Positions 27,280-36,216 of a stretch of 64,000 nucleotides of DNA are shown one piece after another. The DNA comes from SHZL01 sp031362985 (GTDB taxonomy: Bacteria > Pseudomonadota > Gammaproteobacteria > Xanthomonadales > SZUA-36): assembly GCA_031362985.1 (NCBI GenBank), contig JANLTO010000064.1, forward strand, positions 1 to 64,000, given 5' to 3'. The notes beneath the pieces were generated by a model, which had not been told where the DNA came from, searched no databases, and saw only the letters and a program-made list of their open reading frames with translations. Numbering within the stretch: position 1 is the first letter of the stretch; the number at the start of each line of letters is the position of its first letter. The position numbers and the translations under genes were made by a program.

Positions 27280-28149
27280 TCAGGCATGCAACAGGTCTCC
27301 GACAGCGATCTTTCCACCAGCCCAGTCTTGCAGTGTTGCATATTGACCAAACAGGGGCTGCCGGCGCTCGGGGTCGCGTGGATTGAGGTCACGCAGGGTG
27401 GCAAAAGGTTCCTTGCGCGGGTGCCGCACGGATGTCTCCTGGTCGATGGTGGGTACCACGCAACGCTCGCAGGGCATGCGGAAATTGAATCGATAGAAAG
27501 CGTTTCCCAACACCTGCTGTTCGTGCTCGCCAAACGGATCCAGGCCGCGAATCACGATATTGGGGCGAAAACGATTCATGGGCACGGCCGTTTCACCTTT
27601 GCCGAGCAAAACTTCATTCAAACGATCCAGTGACGCTTCGTTGACGATCAGGAATGGAGCAGCATCGGCAAACTGCACATGCGTGTCTTCGCCCAATTCA
27701 GCGGGTGAGGATTGCGCGCGGATGAATCCCGGCGCCATCTTGACTATGTTAAGTGCCATGCTGCTTTCCACTGCCTGGGTCAGCCAGAGCGATGCTTCGT
27801 CACTGGCAGCAACCGTATTACATTCATCCTTCCACACGTTGACGGTTTGCGCCGGTTTCATTTCGAGCGGCTGGTGTTTGAGTGCCTGGCTCTCATCCAG
27901 CAGGGACAATTCAGTGGAACCATACCCCGGGCGCGACAGCACCAACACATCACCTCGCAAAGCTGTGTGAATTTGTGAGAGCAAGGAAATGTCCCGCTGG
28001 GTCTGGGCGCGACCGGATGCGTTCACAACCATCAATTGACGGTCAAACCTCAAACCCTCGGGGGTCAGTTCCGCCTCACGCAAGGCAATGGGCTTGCACG
28101 ACTTGAGCGGGTAGACGAACAGCTCGCGGACCTCGGCATTTACTCCCAT
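27280..28149 (-). CDS. MOSC-domain molybdenum-sulfur protein (mARC/YcbX-like)
   Basis: A 289-aa protein beginning with the MOSC N-terminal beta-barrel signature LFVYPLKSCKPIALREAELT and GLRFDRQLMVV. It contains the MOSC domain with FRPNIVIRG and the conserved cysteine region MPCERCVVPTID, whose second Cys is the presumed Mo ligand. Relatives reduce N-hydroxylated compounds or handle Mo-cofactor sulfuration. It lacks the C-terminal 2Fe-2S ferredoxin domain found in YcbX, so it would need an external reductase. It is the only other Mo-related gene in the window and lies 1.1 kb from the Mo-enzyme operon; a link is speculative. Confidence 0.9.
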   Translation of the reverse strand: MGVNAEVRELFVYPLKSCKPIALREAELTPEGLRFDRQLMVVNASGRAQTQRDISLLSQIHTALRGDVLVLSRPGYGSTELSLLDESQALKHQPLEMKPAQTVNVWKDECNTVAASDEASLWLTQAVESSMALNIVKMAPGFIRAQSSPAELGEDTHVQFADAAPFLIVNEASLDRLNEVLLGKGETAVPMNRFRPNIVIRGLDPFGEHEQQVLGNAFYRFNFRMPCERCVVPTIDQETSVRHPRKEPFATLRDLNPRDPERRQPLFGQYATLQDWAGGKIAVGDLLHA

Positions 28150-28258
28150 GGCAAATAAATCCAGCGGTCTGATTTCATGCTCTTGCTAGCTCCCTGGTAA
28201 AGACCTGTTGATGTCTAACAGCACATTTTGCCCGCACATTTGATCTTGTTCAGGATGT

Positions 28259-28286
28259 GATGTAAAGGTTCAGATGTAAAGGTTCA
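28259..28286. repeat. Perfect 14-bp tandem duplication
   Basis: GATGTAAAGGTTCA occurs twice head-to-tail in the 320-nt region between the divergent MOSC and MFS genes. It is the only perfect direct repeat there and may be a paired protein-binding site or slippage product. Confidence 0.6.
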
Positions 28287-28302
28287 ATGGAGAAAGTGCT
28301 CG

Positions 28303-28352
28303 CCCGGTATTTGGTGGCACGGACGACGGGAGGCACCACCTGAAATACCGGG
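28303..28352. repeat. Long inverted repeat upstream of the MFS gene
   Basis: The left arm CCCGGTATTT plus GGTGG pairs with the right arm CCACC, a two-base bulge, then AAATACCGGG, around an 18-nt loop. No T-run follows, so it is not a standard terminator. Its place about 120 nt before the transporter start suggests an operator or mRNA leader structure. Confidence 0.55.
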
Positions 28353-28469
28353 TTTCAGCAGCCCGAGGCCATAATCGCAGCAGGCGAGGTGCGGGCTGGT
28401 GCCAGAATCTCACCTGTGCTGTCGTCAATGGCAACTCCGGCACGCCGGCCAGGACTCTACAATCGAGCT

Positions 28470-29675
28470 GTGAAACCCACTCATCGATCAGCCTTCACCG
28501 ATCAATCATCATTCACCGAGGCACTTGCTTACCTTGCAGTGATCATCACGGGCGTGATCGGCACGCTGGTGTTCATCAGCTTGCCAATTTTTGTTGCCGG
28601 CATCGCCGGGCAGTTCGGCTGGAGCGAAAAAGAAATCGGCTGGCTGGCGGCGGCCGACATGGGCGGCACCGCGTTGGCCAGTCTGTTGATGTCCGTGTTC
28701 ATCGCGCGGATGGCGTGGAAAAAAACCATCCGGCTGGCCGTCGTATGCGCCATTGCCGGCAACCTTCTATCCATAGCCATGACAAGCATTGGCACAGTGC
28801 TGCTGATCCGTTTGCTGACTGGATTCAGCAACGGGGTGATGCTCGCTATTGTTTTTGTAATCCTTACCCGTTCGCGTCTTCCTGACCGTTATTTTGGTGT
28901 CTACGTATTGGCTCAATTGGGCCTGCAGGTCGTGCTCCTGCCCATGCTGCCTGGCATCATCGCCCAGCGTGGCATGCCCGCGGTATACATTCTGTTCGCT
29001 GCAGCTTCGGCGGTATCGCTCCTGTTGCTGCGCTATTTTCCGGCCCAGCCGGGGGGCCAGCCTGCCGCAGCACCGGCTGCCTTGTCGGACAAGCCAGCAC
29101 CGGGAGCGCAGCAGCCCGGTGCCTGGGCTGTAATGGCATTGTCGGCACAGGCCACGTACTTCCTTGCTCCCGCGGCGATCTGGGCCTATTTTGAAAGCAT
29201 TGGCGAAACATTTGAACTGAGCATCTCTGCCGTGGGCGATGCCCTCGGGCTGGCTTCGCTGGCCGGGATTGCCGGGGCGCTGCTGGTCGTGGTGCTGGGC
29301 AGCCGCTTCAGCCGCAATGCCAGTATGGCTGTGGGCACTGCTGTTTCGATGGTTGCCGTGTGGATACTGTTGCATGAATCCGGTTTTACCTGGTTCCTGC
29401 TGGCGGCGGCCCTGGTCAATCTGTCGTGGAACTACACGTTTCCTTATCAGATGGGAACGCTGGCCCTGTTTGACCGGGACGGAGCGGTTGCCGCCCTCAG
29501 TCTGGTGGTGCAGACTTTTAGCTTGAGTCTCAGTCCGATGCTGGCCAGTTTTCTATTGGTGGGTAGCGATTTTTCTGTCATTCTCTGGGCTTGCCTGGGC
29601 TGCTATCTTGTCAGCTTCCTGATGTTTTTCCTCAGCTCGCACCGTGGTGCCTCGAGGGCAGCCTCACTGCCATGA
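28470..29675 (+). CDS. MFS transporter
   Basis: A 12-helix major facilitator of about 401 aa. Membrane helices begin with ALAYLAVIITGVIGTLVFISL, and the loop after helix 2 (ADMGGTALASLL) is typical. A central proline/alanine-rich loop (QPGGQPAAAPAALSDKPAPG) separates the two halves. The start is uncertain: GTG 28470 gives the shortest sensible N-terminus, while an ATG at 28428 and a GTG at 28389 are possible; none has a good ribosome site. It ends 24 nt before the amidase gene, so the two are probably co-transcribed and the cargo may be the amidase substrate or product. Confidence 0.8.
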   Translation: MKPTHRSAFTDQSSFTEALAYLAVIITGVIGTLVFISLPIFVAGIAGQFGWSEKEIGWLAAADMGGTALASLLMSVFIARMAWKKTIRLAVVCAIAGNLLSIAMTSIGTVLLIRLLTGFSNGVMLAIVFVILTRSRLPDRYFGVYVLAQLGLQVVLLPMLPGIIAQRGMPAVYILFAAASAVSLLLLRYFPAQPGGQPAAAPAALSDKPAPGAQQPGAWAVMALSAQATYFLAPAAIWAYFESIGETFELSISAVGDALGLASLAGIAGALLVVVLGSRFSRNASMAVGTAVSMVAVWILLHESGFTWFLLAAALVNLSWNYTFPYQMGTLALFDRDGAVAALSLVVQTFSLSLSPMLASFLLVGSDFSVILWACLGCYLVSFLMFFLSSHRGASRAASLP

Positions 29676-29699
29676 ATTTCGTCTCATGATTTCCACCCC

Positions 29700-31136
29700 A
29701 TGAATTTTTCTGAATACGCCAGTCTCGACGGAATCGCTTTGGCCGAGTGCATCCGCCAGGGGGAGGTCACACGGCCGGAGGTGCTGGAGCTGGTCTATGG
29801 GCTGATTCACCGGTTTGATGCGCAGGTGAATGCATTTGTCAGCCTCGAAAAGGAAGCTGCCCTGCAAGCGGCGGCCAGCGCCGAAGGCCCCTTGGCCGGG
29901 GTGCCGATCGCCATGAAGGACTGTGTCGGTTTTGTAAAGGGTGCGCCGCGAAGTTTCGGATCGCGCCTGGCGGTGGGTACAAAAATCGATTTCGATGACG
30001 AAGTGGTGGTGCGCTACAAGCGCGCCGGCCTGATCCCCGTCGGCACGACCAACGTACCCGAGTTTTCCAGTTCCGTGACCACCGAATCCATCCTGCACGG
30101 CCCGTGTAAAAACCCCTGGGATACCACGCGTTCCCCGGGCGGTTCGAGTGGCGGATCGGCTGCTGCAGTGGCATATGGAGCCGTACCCATTGCGTATGGC
30201 AACGACGCCGCGGGATCCATACGGGTGCCGGCTTCCTGCTGTGGCTTGTTTGGCCTGCGGCCCAGCCGTGGGCGCGTACCCACCGGGCCGGTTTACGGCG
30301 AGTTCTGGCATGGTTTGATGGTGCATCATGTCATTACCCGTAGTGTGCGCGACAGCGCCGCGGTGCTGGACATCAGCGCAGGCATAGATGACGGGGCGCC
30401 CTACGGGGCGCCGGATAACGTGCGCCTTTTCCTGGAAGAATGCAGTGTCCATCCCGGCACGCTGCGCATTGCCATCAGCGATGGTTCAGAACTGGGGCAC
30501 GTCGTCGATGGCGAGGTGCTGGCCGCGCTGCACGACACCGTGGCGCTGCTGCAGCAACTCGGCCACCAGGTCGAATGGGCCTCCCCGCGCTATCAAAGCG
30601 AGAGCTTGCTGGGCGGCGTCATTACCCTGCTGTCGCTGTCCCTGGCCAAAGAAATACCCGATACCGCGGCGCAAACCGGGCGCAGCATCGGTCCGGATAC
30701 GGTTGAAACCTGCCACCTGGAACTGATGCGGCGCGGGAAGGAAGTCAGTGGCCGGCAGCTGGCCGCGGTGCTGGACTACAAATCCGATCTCAGCCGCCTG
30801 CTGGGCCGATTTTTCCGCGACCACGATGTTTTTCTCACGCCCACCCTGGCAGAACCTCCCATCGTCCTGGGGGCTTTAAACAGCAATTCAGCGGATCTCG
30901 ACGCCTACCTGCAGCGGTTTTGGCGCTACTGTCCTTTCACTCCCCTGGCCAATGTCTGTGGCCTGCCGTCCATGAGCGTTCCGCTGTGCTGGACGGCCGG
31001 TGGCCTGCCCGTGGGCATGATGTTTTCCGCTGCCTACGCCAGCGAAGGTCTGCTGTTCCGCTTGGCCGCGCAGTTGGAACAGGCGCGGCCGTGGAAGGAC
31101 AGGCACGCGCCCGTCAGCGCCTGGTATTTAAGCTGA
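29700..31136 (+). CDS. Amidase-signature family enzyme
   Basis: A 478-aa cytosolic amidase with the Ser-cisSer-Lys triad. The lysine is in GVPIAMKDCVGF, the cis-serine in the glycine-rich SPGGSSGGSAAAVA and the nucleophilic serine in GNDAAGSIRVPASCCGLFGL. It hydrolyses an amide to an acid and ammonia or amine; relatives include 6-aminohexanoate-cyclic-dimer hydrolase, GatA-like and aryl amidases. The C-terminal FTPLANVCGLPSMSVPLCWT also fits. It follows the MFS transporter by 24 nt and converges on the amidohydrolase. A NylC-like peptidase encoded nearby makes amide or cyclic-dipeptide use plausible. Confidence 0.92.
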   Translation: MNFSEYASLDGIALAECIRQGEVTRPEVLELVYGLIHRFDAQVNAFVSLEKEAALQAAASAEGPLAGVPIAMKDCVGFVKGAPRSFGSRLAVGTKIDFDDEVVVRYKRAGLIPVGTTNVPEFSSSVTTESILHGPCKNPWDTTRSPGGSSGGSAAAVAYGAVPIAYGNDAAGSIRVPASCCGLFGLRPSRGRVPTGPVYGEFWHGLMVHHVITRSVRDSAAVLDISAGIDDGAPYGAPDNVRLFLEECSVHPGTLRIAISDGSELGHVVDGEVLAALHDTVALLQQLGHQVEWASPRYQSESLLGGVITLLSLSLAKEIPDTAAQTGRSIGPDTVETCHLELMRRGKEVSGRQLAAVLDYKSDLSRLLGRFFRDHDVFLTPTLAEPPIVLGALNSNSADLDAYLQRFWRYCPFTPLANVCGLPSMSVPLCWTAGGLPVGMMFSAAYASEGLLFRLAAQLEQARPWKDRHAPVSAWYLS

Positions 31137-31182
31137 AACCGGCACCGGGGGCCTGCCCTGTCGGTCAAGGGCCGCACTGCAC

Positions 31183-34100
31183 CTACTCCCAGGCCGCCGC
31201 TTCATTCCAGCCGGTGCCGCGGTCTTCCCCGCGCTCCCAATAGAACGTGGTCCTGGGACGATCGTAATTGCCGATTTCGTTCATGCTGTAGCTGTCATAC
31301 AGTCTGCCCCCGACCATCGTTTGCACCACGCTGATGGTGTTCTGGATGTCTTCCAGCGGGTTCTTTGCAAGCACAATCAGGTCGGCCAGTTTGCCCACTT
31401 CAAGGCTGCCAATTTCCTTGTCCAGGGCCAGCGTTTTGGCGCCATTGAGTGTGGCTGCCCGGAGCACGCGCGCATTACTCATGCCACCTTCGGCAAACAG
31501 TTCCATTTCCCAATGCATCGCCAGGCCCTGGACCTGGCCGTGCGAACCTACGTTTACCAGCACGCCGGCATCATCCAGCTTTTTGGTGGAACGGGCCACT
31601 GCACGGAAACCGATGTCCCATAGCTCGTCCGCGGCGTGCAGGGTGGTCATGCCACGCGCGTACAGGGGGGCCGAGTATTGCAAGCCAACAGGACTGTAAC
31701 CACTGTTGACCTGTGGGACGAAACTGTTAATGCGCGGGTCTTCCCAGGTGCGGTATTTCTGGTGAATGTAGTTTTCCCCGAGCAGTTCGCCGAAGGTGAC
31801 CACCAGGGTGGGCGTGTTGGCGGTGCCGCTGTGCGCGAAGAGTTGCACGATATCGTCGTAGTAATTCGCCACGGGCAGGTTGTGCTCCAGGGAATTATGC
31901 CCATCCAGTACGGCGCTTATGTTGTTGTAAAAATGGCTTTCACCTTCCATGGCCACCATGATGCCGGCCTCGCGGGCCGCCTTGATGATCTCCTGCCGCT
32001 GTCGGCGCAGCGGTTGCCGGTAGCTTTTGACCATGTGGCCGCCCAGCGCCTGCTTGCGCGCCATCACCTTCTGCGCATCGGCAAAGCTGGCAATGGGTTC
32101 GTAGACCGGGTCTGACTTGCCGGGTCGGCCGAACAACACATGGCCCACACTGATGGTGCGTGGCCCAACCAGGTTCCCCGTGTCGCGCATTTCACTCTTG
32201 GAATAACTGGTGATTTCGCTGGCGTAGGGGTCGAAATTGGTGGTTGTTCCAAAGGCCAGCGCGGCGTACAGGCTGGGGTCCTTCTGCGGCATGGCGCCGG
32301 TGGCGGCATAGTAGCAATCTTCCAGGTGACCGTGCATGTTCACCAGCCCGGGCATGATGGTTTTGCCGTGGCTGTCGATGATTTTGGCATCAGCCGGCAC
32401 GGCAACTTCACTTTCCGCGCCAACGGCTGCAATGCGATTGCGCTCAACCACTATGGTGCCCTGTTCGATCACGGCACCGGCGTTGGTGATCAGCCTGGCG
32501 CCGACAAAAGCCACTTTCCCCTCGGGTATGTCAGGTTTAACGGACAGGCCAATGGCCTCGGGTTCCGCGGACACAGTGCCATCGACCGCAGCCTGGTGCA
32601 GTTCGGCTCCCAGCAGCCAGTTCAACCGGTTGGAGTCAGCAGACCAGGCGAGGCTGTAACCCCCGATGTCGGTCAGACTGATCACCGGCACGGACGCGCT
32701 CTCTGCCGACACCTCCATGGGCCCGGCGACGGTCACCAGGCGCATCACGTAGTATTGCTGGTTTTGCTTGAAGCCTATCCATTTCAGGTCAGGGCTGACG
32801 GTCAAATCATAACGATCCGAGCCGCGCGCCACGGCATGTTCACGCAACTCCTGGCCCAGCAGATTGACGCTGACCAGTTTGCTCAACTGCACGCCCTCGG
32901 CATACTCTTCGGTGACATAGTAGATGCGTTCACCGTCAGGAGAAAAATGCGGCGCCAGTCCTGCGGCCGTGATGTACCGCGGCTCACCGCCAGCCACAGG
33001 GACACTGTAAATGCCCGCGCCGTTGCGAAGCCCGCCCATGCACTTACTGCCTGCTTCGACCTGGTAGACGATGAAGCGGCCGTCCGGGGAGAAACTGGGC
33101 TGCCGGATGACTGCACTGCTACTGACCAGTGTTTTTGACTGTTTCCCGTTGACTGATGCAAGCACCAGCGCGCTGCCTTTCTCATCATCCCACTGCACCC
33201 AGGCAAGGAGTTTTCCATCAGGAGAATACGCAGGCTCGAATTCCAGGGCTGCGGCGTTCGTCAGGCGTGCCGGCTCACCGTGGGGCAGGTTTTTCTGCCA
33301 CAGGTGGCCCAGGGCATTAAAAGCTATGGCCTGGTTGCCGGGCGCCACCGCCAGGTGCCGGATAGCCCGCACCGTGACCGTTTCCGGGGACAGCTCATAG
33401 GGGAACCGCGCCACATCGGTAATGCGCACATGCGCACTGACGTGAAAGGGTATTTCCACTGCGGTCGCGGTCGCGGTATCAACCTTCAGCAGCTTACCCT
33501 TGCCCCAGATGGCAATATGCCGGCTGTCAGGAAACCAGCCGTACTGGGGATAGTAGCTGCCTTGCGGGATCCACTCGCCCTGCATGTCGCGGTCCAGCTC
33601 GTCAAACACCGGCCGCTGTGCACCGCTGGCGAGGTCGTAAACGAAGAGCACGGTTTTATTTTTAACGCGCCGCACAAAAGCCACCTGGCCGCTGTCCGGT
33701 GAAATTTCGGCTGTCGTGGCTCCGCCGAATCCGCCGAGCAATTCCCTGGTTTCACCACTGCGCAGATCACGCTGCATGATGACGTGCAGAGGGTGATTGG
33801 CGTCGAGAAATATGGAGTATTCGCCCTGGGGATTGGGCAGCTTTTGGGTGTAGTACAGGGTGCGCCCGTCGGGTGAAAACTGGCCTTCGTGGACATTTTC
33901 AAAATGGCCCGGTGATGCGACCAGTGCTTGTCCTGTCATACCCGTCCCTGTTCCGCTGCCGGGGTAGAATAGCCGCAGATCAGAGGTGTACAGGTCGCGA
34001 TAATCGGATGACAGGTGAGTGGCTGCGAAATATTTTCCACCCGGTCCCCAGAACGGGCTGGTGACTACGTCAGCGGTTTCAAAGCTGAGCTGGCGCGCTC

Positions 34101-34467
34101 CCGAACCATCGAGTCCGGACACCCAGGCGTTGTCCCCGCCGCTTTCGTCACTGAGGTACAGCAGTTGTGTGCCATCCGGACTGAAACGCGGCGTGCGCAT
34201 CATGGCCGGCCCGCCGTGGATCAGCGTCGCCTCGCCACCCTGGACCGGCAGGGTATAGATATCACCCAACAAATCAAACGCCAGTATCGCTCCGTCCGGA
34301 CTGACATCGACGCTCATCCAGGTACCTTCGGTCAGCCCAAACTGAGCTTCGGTATAGGGCTGACCGGTGTCATTCACATCCCAGGCCGATGAACCTTCGG
34401 CAGCCAGGACTGAACTGCAGGCCAGCGCTGCACAGCCAGCGCATATCAGTGTTGTGAAAAGCCGCAT
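31183..34467 (-). CDS. Secreted TolB-like beta-propeller / amidohydrolase fusion (copy 1)
   Basis: A ~1094-aa exported protein with a signal peptide (MRLFTTLICAGCAALACSSVLA). About 600 residues form TolB/WD40-like propeller repeats (VDVSPDGAILAFDLLGD, PRFSPDGTQLLYLSD, PSFSPDGRFIVYQV). The C-terminal amidohydrolase has HxH at about residues 712-714 (GLVNMHGHLEDCYY), further histidines in HNSLEHNLPVANYYDD, and VGSHGQVQGLAMHWEM. Such fusions are annotated as amidohydrolase or imidazolonepropionase-like; substrates are unknown but prolidase/dipeptidase relatives exist. AAGGA precedes ATG 34467. A close paralogue lies at 45410-48745, and a PepSY gene is just upstream. Confidence 0.92.
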   Translation of the reverse strand: MRLFTTLICAGCAALACSSVLAAEGSSAWDVNDTGQPYTEAQFGLTEGTWMSVDVSPDGAILAFDLLGDIYTLPVQGGEATLIHGGPAMMRTPRFSPDGTQLLYLSDESGGDNAWVSGLDGSGARQLSFETADVVTSPFWGPGGKYFAATHLSSDYRDLYTSDLRLFYPGSGTGTGMTGQALVASPGHFENVHEGQFSPDGRTLYYTQKLPNPQGEYSIFLDANHPLHVIMQRDLRSGETRELLGGFGGATTAEISPDSGQVAFVRRVKNKTVLFVYDLASGAQRPVFDELDRDMQGEWIPQGSYYPQYGWFPDSRHIAIWGKGKLLKVDTATATAVEIPFHVSAHVRITDVARFPYELSPETVTVRAIRHLAVAPGNQAIAFNALGHLWQKNLPHGEPARLTNAAALEFEPAYSPDGKLLAWVQWDDEKGSALVLASVNGKQSKTLVSSSAVIRQPSFSPDGRFIVYQVEAGSKCMGGLRNGAGIYSVPVAGGEPRYITAAGLAPHFSPDGERIYYVTEEYAEGVQLSKLVSVNLLGQELREHAVARGSDRYDLTVSPDLKWIGFKQNQQYYVMRLVTVAGPMEVSAESASVPVISLTDIGGYSLAWSADSNRLNWLLGAELHQAAVDGTVSAEPEAIGLSVKPDIPEGKVAFVGARLITNAGAVIEQGTIVVERNRIAAVGAESEVAVPADAKIIDSHGKTIMPGLVNMHGHLEDCYYAATGAMPQKDPSLYAALAFGTTTNFDPYASEITSYSKSEMRDTGNLVGPRTISVGHVLFGRPGKSDPVYEPIASFADAQKVMARKQALGGHMVKSYRQPLRRQRQEIIKAAREAGIMVAMEGESHFYNNISAVLDGHNSLEHNLPVANYYDDIVQLFAHSGTANTPTLVVTFGELLGENYIHQKYRTWEDPRINSFVPQVNSGYSPVGLQYSAPLYARGMTTLHAADELWDIGFRAVARSTKKLDDAGVLVNVGSHGQVQGLAMHWEMELFAEGGMSNARVLRAATLNGAKTLALDKEIGSLEVGKLADLIVLAKNPLEDIQNTISVVQTMVGGRLYDSYSMNEIGNYDRPRTTFYWERGEDRGTGWNEAAAWE

Positions 34468-34527
34468 AAGGATTCCTTGCATCGGCTTGCCCGCTGCTGG
34501 TCTAAAGGATGGTTCAAATAATCATTG

Positions 34528-34587
34528 CTTAATTGGTCTGGGTTTAATTGGTCTGGGTTTAATTGGCCGGGGTTTAATTGGTTTGGG
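34528..34587. repeat. 15-bp tandem repeat, four copies
   Basis: Four consecutive 15-bp units of the form TTTAATTGGTCTGGG (first with C, third and fourth with one or two changes) fill most of the gap between the amidohydrolase start and the PepSY stop. They are 61 bp upstream of ATG 34467, where a leftward promoter would lie. Because 15 is a multiple of 3, the repeat would encode a QLNPD-type pentapeptide if read through on the minus strand. Confidence 0.85.
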
Positions 34588-34591
34588 CATT

Positions 34592-35917
34592 TCATCGCCG
34601 CTTCCACCACACGATAATGCCGGTTACGGACAGCAAGGCCACAGCCCAGCCGCACAGAAAAACCAGTATGCGCCCTGGCAGGCCTGCAACGCGCCCGGAA
34701 TGCACGCGTTCCGGCGCGGCGGTCGCCACTTCCGCAAAGCTGCGCTTGCCGGTCAGTGTGTCCCCCAGGACTGCTCCCCCTGCCGCGGCGATGGATACGT
34801 TGGCGGATTCAAATCCCGCGGCATCCCGGTTTCCAAAAGTAACCTGGTAAACCCGCGTGTCATGCGAATATCCGATAGCCGTGGGGCTGGCCTTGATACC
34901 CAGGGATTGCAGGTAGCGCTCAGCTTGCTCAATGGCCTGATCGAAGGAGAGGGCGCCGTCCGTGACTGGCACAAGCATAGTTGCGCCTTCCGTGGGGGGA
35001 CGCGGCTGATCACCGCCTGTTTCGCGCGTGGATGAGAGCAGGCTGACCACTGGCAAAAACACCTGGCGCTCCAGTCCCAGGGCAACACCGCTCAGCGCAA
35101 TGGGCAGGAGCACCAGCCAGAACCACAAACCAGTTGCGCGATGTAGCTGTATGTTCATGGGCAGGAAGTTCAGCCCGCGTTTGAGCTTCCACGCCGCTCC
35201 CCACCGTCGCAGCGCACTCCGCTGCCGACCGGGCTTGGCCCCGTGCTTGTTCTCGTGCCTGGTCCCAGAGCCGTCATGGGGCCAGCTTAAAACCAGGCCC
35301 AGCACAGCCATGACCGTCCACAGAATGGCTACGTAACCCCACAGGGGCCGGCCAATTGCAAGCGGGAGGAATAGACGATTGTGCAGTTTATGCATCATGG
35401 GCACGATGTTTTCGCGCCCGCAGCATTCTCCCCACAGGCGTGCACCTGTCACTTCTGCAATCACCGGGTTGATGAATACTTCGTCAAAAGGAACATCGAA
35501 TGGCACACCGGTCGCTGGGTCGGTTACCGCCTCGACGTACACCACAGTGGCCCGCCGGGGCGTGGCGACGAGGGGCAAGTAGGTGACCCGGATGCGCTCA
35601 TCGTAGCCGGAAACCGCAGCCGCCAAGTGCCCTGCTCCAAGGGCCGCCTCGCCACTTTGCTCAATGCGGTACAGGGCGGGGTTCAGCCAGGCGTCGAATT
35701 CGGTGTAGAACGCCAGAATGCTACCGGTGACACCAGCTATGACCAGGAATCCGGCCAGTGCGAGGCCCAGGTAGCGGTGTATCGAAAGCAGTAATTTTCT
35801 CAATGTCGTGAGCCAGCCATTCGCGGTGATAGGAAGATCTTCAATAGTGGCTTCAATACCGTGTTCAATTCCAGGTTCAATATTGGGATTGGGGCAAGCG
35901 CACAACCAGTCCGTCAA
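34592..35917 (-). CDS. PepSY-domain membrane protein (PepSY_TM, iron-reductase-like)
   Basis: The ~441-aa protein has the four-helix PepSY_TM layout. The first helix follows LRKLLLSIHRYLGLALAGFL and GSILAFYTEFDAWLNP. A periplasmic domain holds CCGRENIVPMMHKLHNRLFL, then comes the histidine-bearing LHRATGLWFWLVLLPIALSG, then a C-terminal PepSY domain and GIIVWWKRR. Relatives reduce ferric siderophores at the inner membrane. The start is doubtful: the longest frame begins at TTG 35917, overlapping the ferredoxin by 41 nt and adding an IE-rich repeat (IEPGIEHGIEATIE); a TTG at 35803 next to the first helix is possible. It is coupled to the ferredoxin gene. Confidence 0.85.
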   Translation of the reverse strand: MTDWLCACPNPNIEPGIEHGIEATIEDLPITANGWLTTLRKLLLSIHRYLGLALAGFLVIAGVTGSILAFYTEFDAWLNPALYRIEQSGEAALGAGHLAAAVSGYDERIRVTYLPLVATPRRATVVYVEAVTDPATGVPFDVPFDEVFINPVIAEVTGARLWGECCGRENIVPMMHKLHNRLFLPLAIGRPLWGYVAILWTVMAVLGLVLSWPHDGSGTRHENKHGAKPGRQRSALRRWGAAWKLKRGLNFLPMNIQLHRATGLWFWLVLLPIALSGVALGLERQVFLPVVSLLSSTRETGGDQPRPPTEGATMLVPVTDGALSFDQAIEQAERYLQSLGIKASPTAIGYSHDTRVYQVTFGNRDAAGFESANVSIAAAGGAVLGDTLTGKRSFAEVATAAPERVHSGRVAGLPGRILVFLCGWAVALLSVTGIIVWWKRR

Positions 35918-36197
35918 GGTTTTCCGTCATGGTGATTTGACACGACAGACGGCTGTTTTCCCGCGGGTCGCTGGTGCCGGATAGCAACTCAGCCTCAAGG
36001 CCGGCAGCCCTTCCGGTCTGGTCTATCCACTGCGCGTCAACAAAACAGTGACAGGTCGCGCATGAGCAGCAGCCGCCGCATTCGGCTTCTATGCCCGGAA
36101 TCATGTGATCGACGGCGCACTCCATCAGCGTCAGGCCAACTTCCGCGTCCAGCACGTGTTCCTTGCCAGAGTATTCGATAAACGTTACTGAGGGCAC
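35877..36197 (-). CDS. 2Fe-2S ferredoxin, paralogue of the 5866-6186 gene
   Basis: GTG 36197 gives a 106-aa protein whose cluster cysteines, Cys40, Cys46, Cys49 and Cys86, sit exactly as in the first ferredoxin. Shared segments include AECGG, SCATCHC, NSRLSCQI and a final SQY. A longer ORF reaching 36356 would run into the beta-helix gene and adds sequence unlike ferredoxin, so the short form is preferred. Two extra cysteines (GGCCSC) are next to the cluster loop. It is placed between a beta-helix protein and a PepSY membrane protein, suggesting it donates or accepts electrons for the PepSY protein. Confidence 0.88.
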   Translation of the reverse strand: MPSVTFIEYSGKEHVLDAEVGLTLMECAVDHMIPGIEAECGGCCSCATCHCFVDAQWIDQTGRAAGLEAELLSGTSDPRENSRLSCQITMTENLDGLVVRLPQSQY

Positions 36198-36216
36198 CTT
36201 AGTGTTCTGGCCTTGC

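Noticed and set aside
34528..34587. Possible CRISPR-like array
   Set aside because: The units are directly adjacent with no spacers and there are no cas genes in the window.
34446..34655. Short minus-strand frame with QLNPD pentapeptide repeats
   Set aside because: It only reads the 15-bp DNA repeat and overlaps the ends of two good genes. It has no ribosome site; the DNA repeat itself is the real feature.
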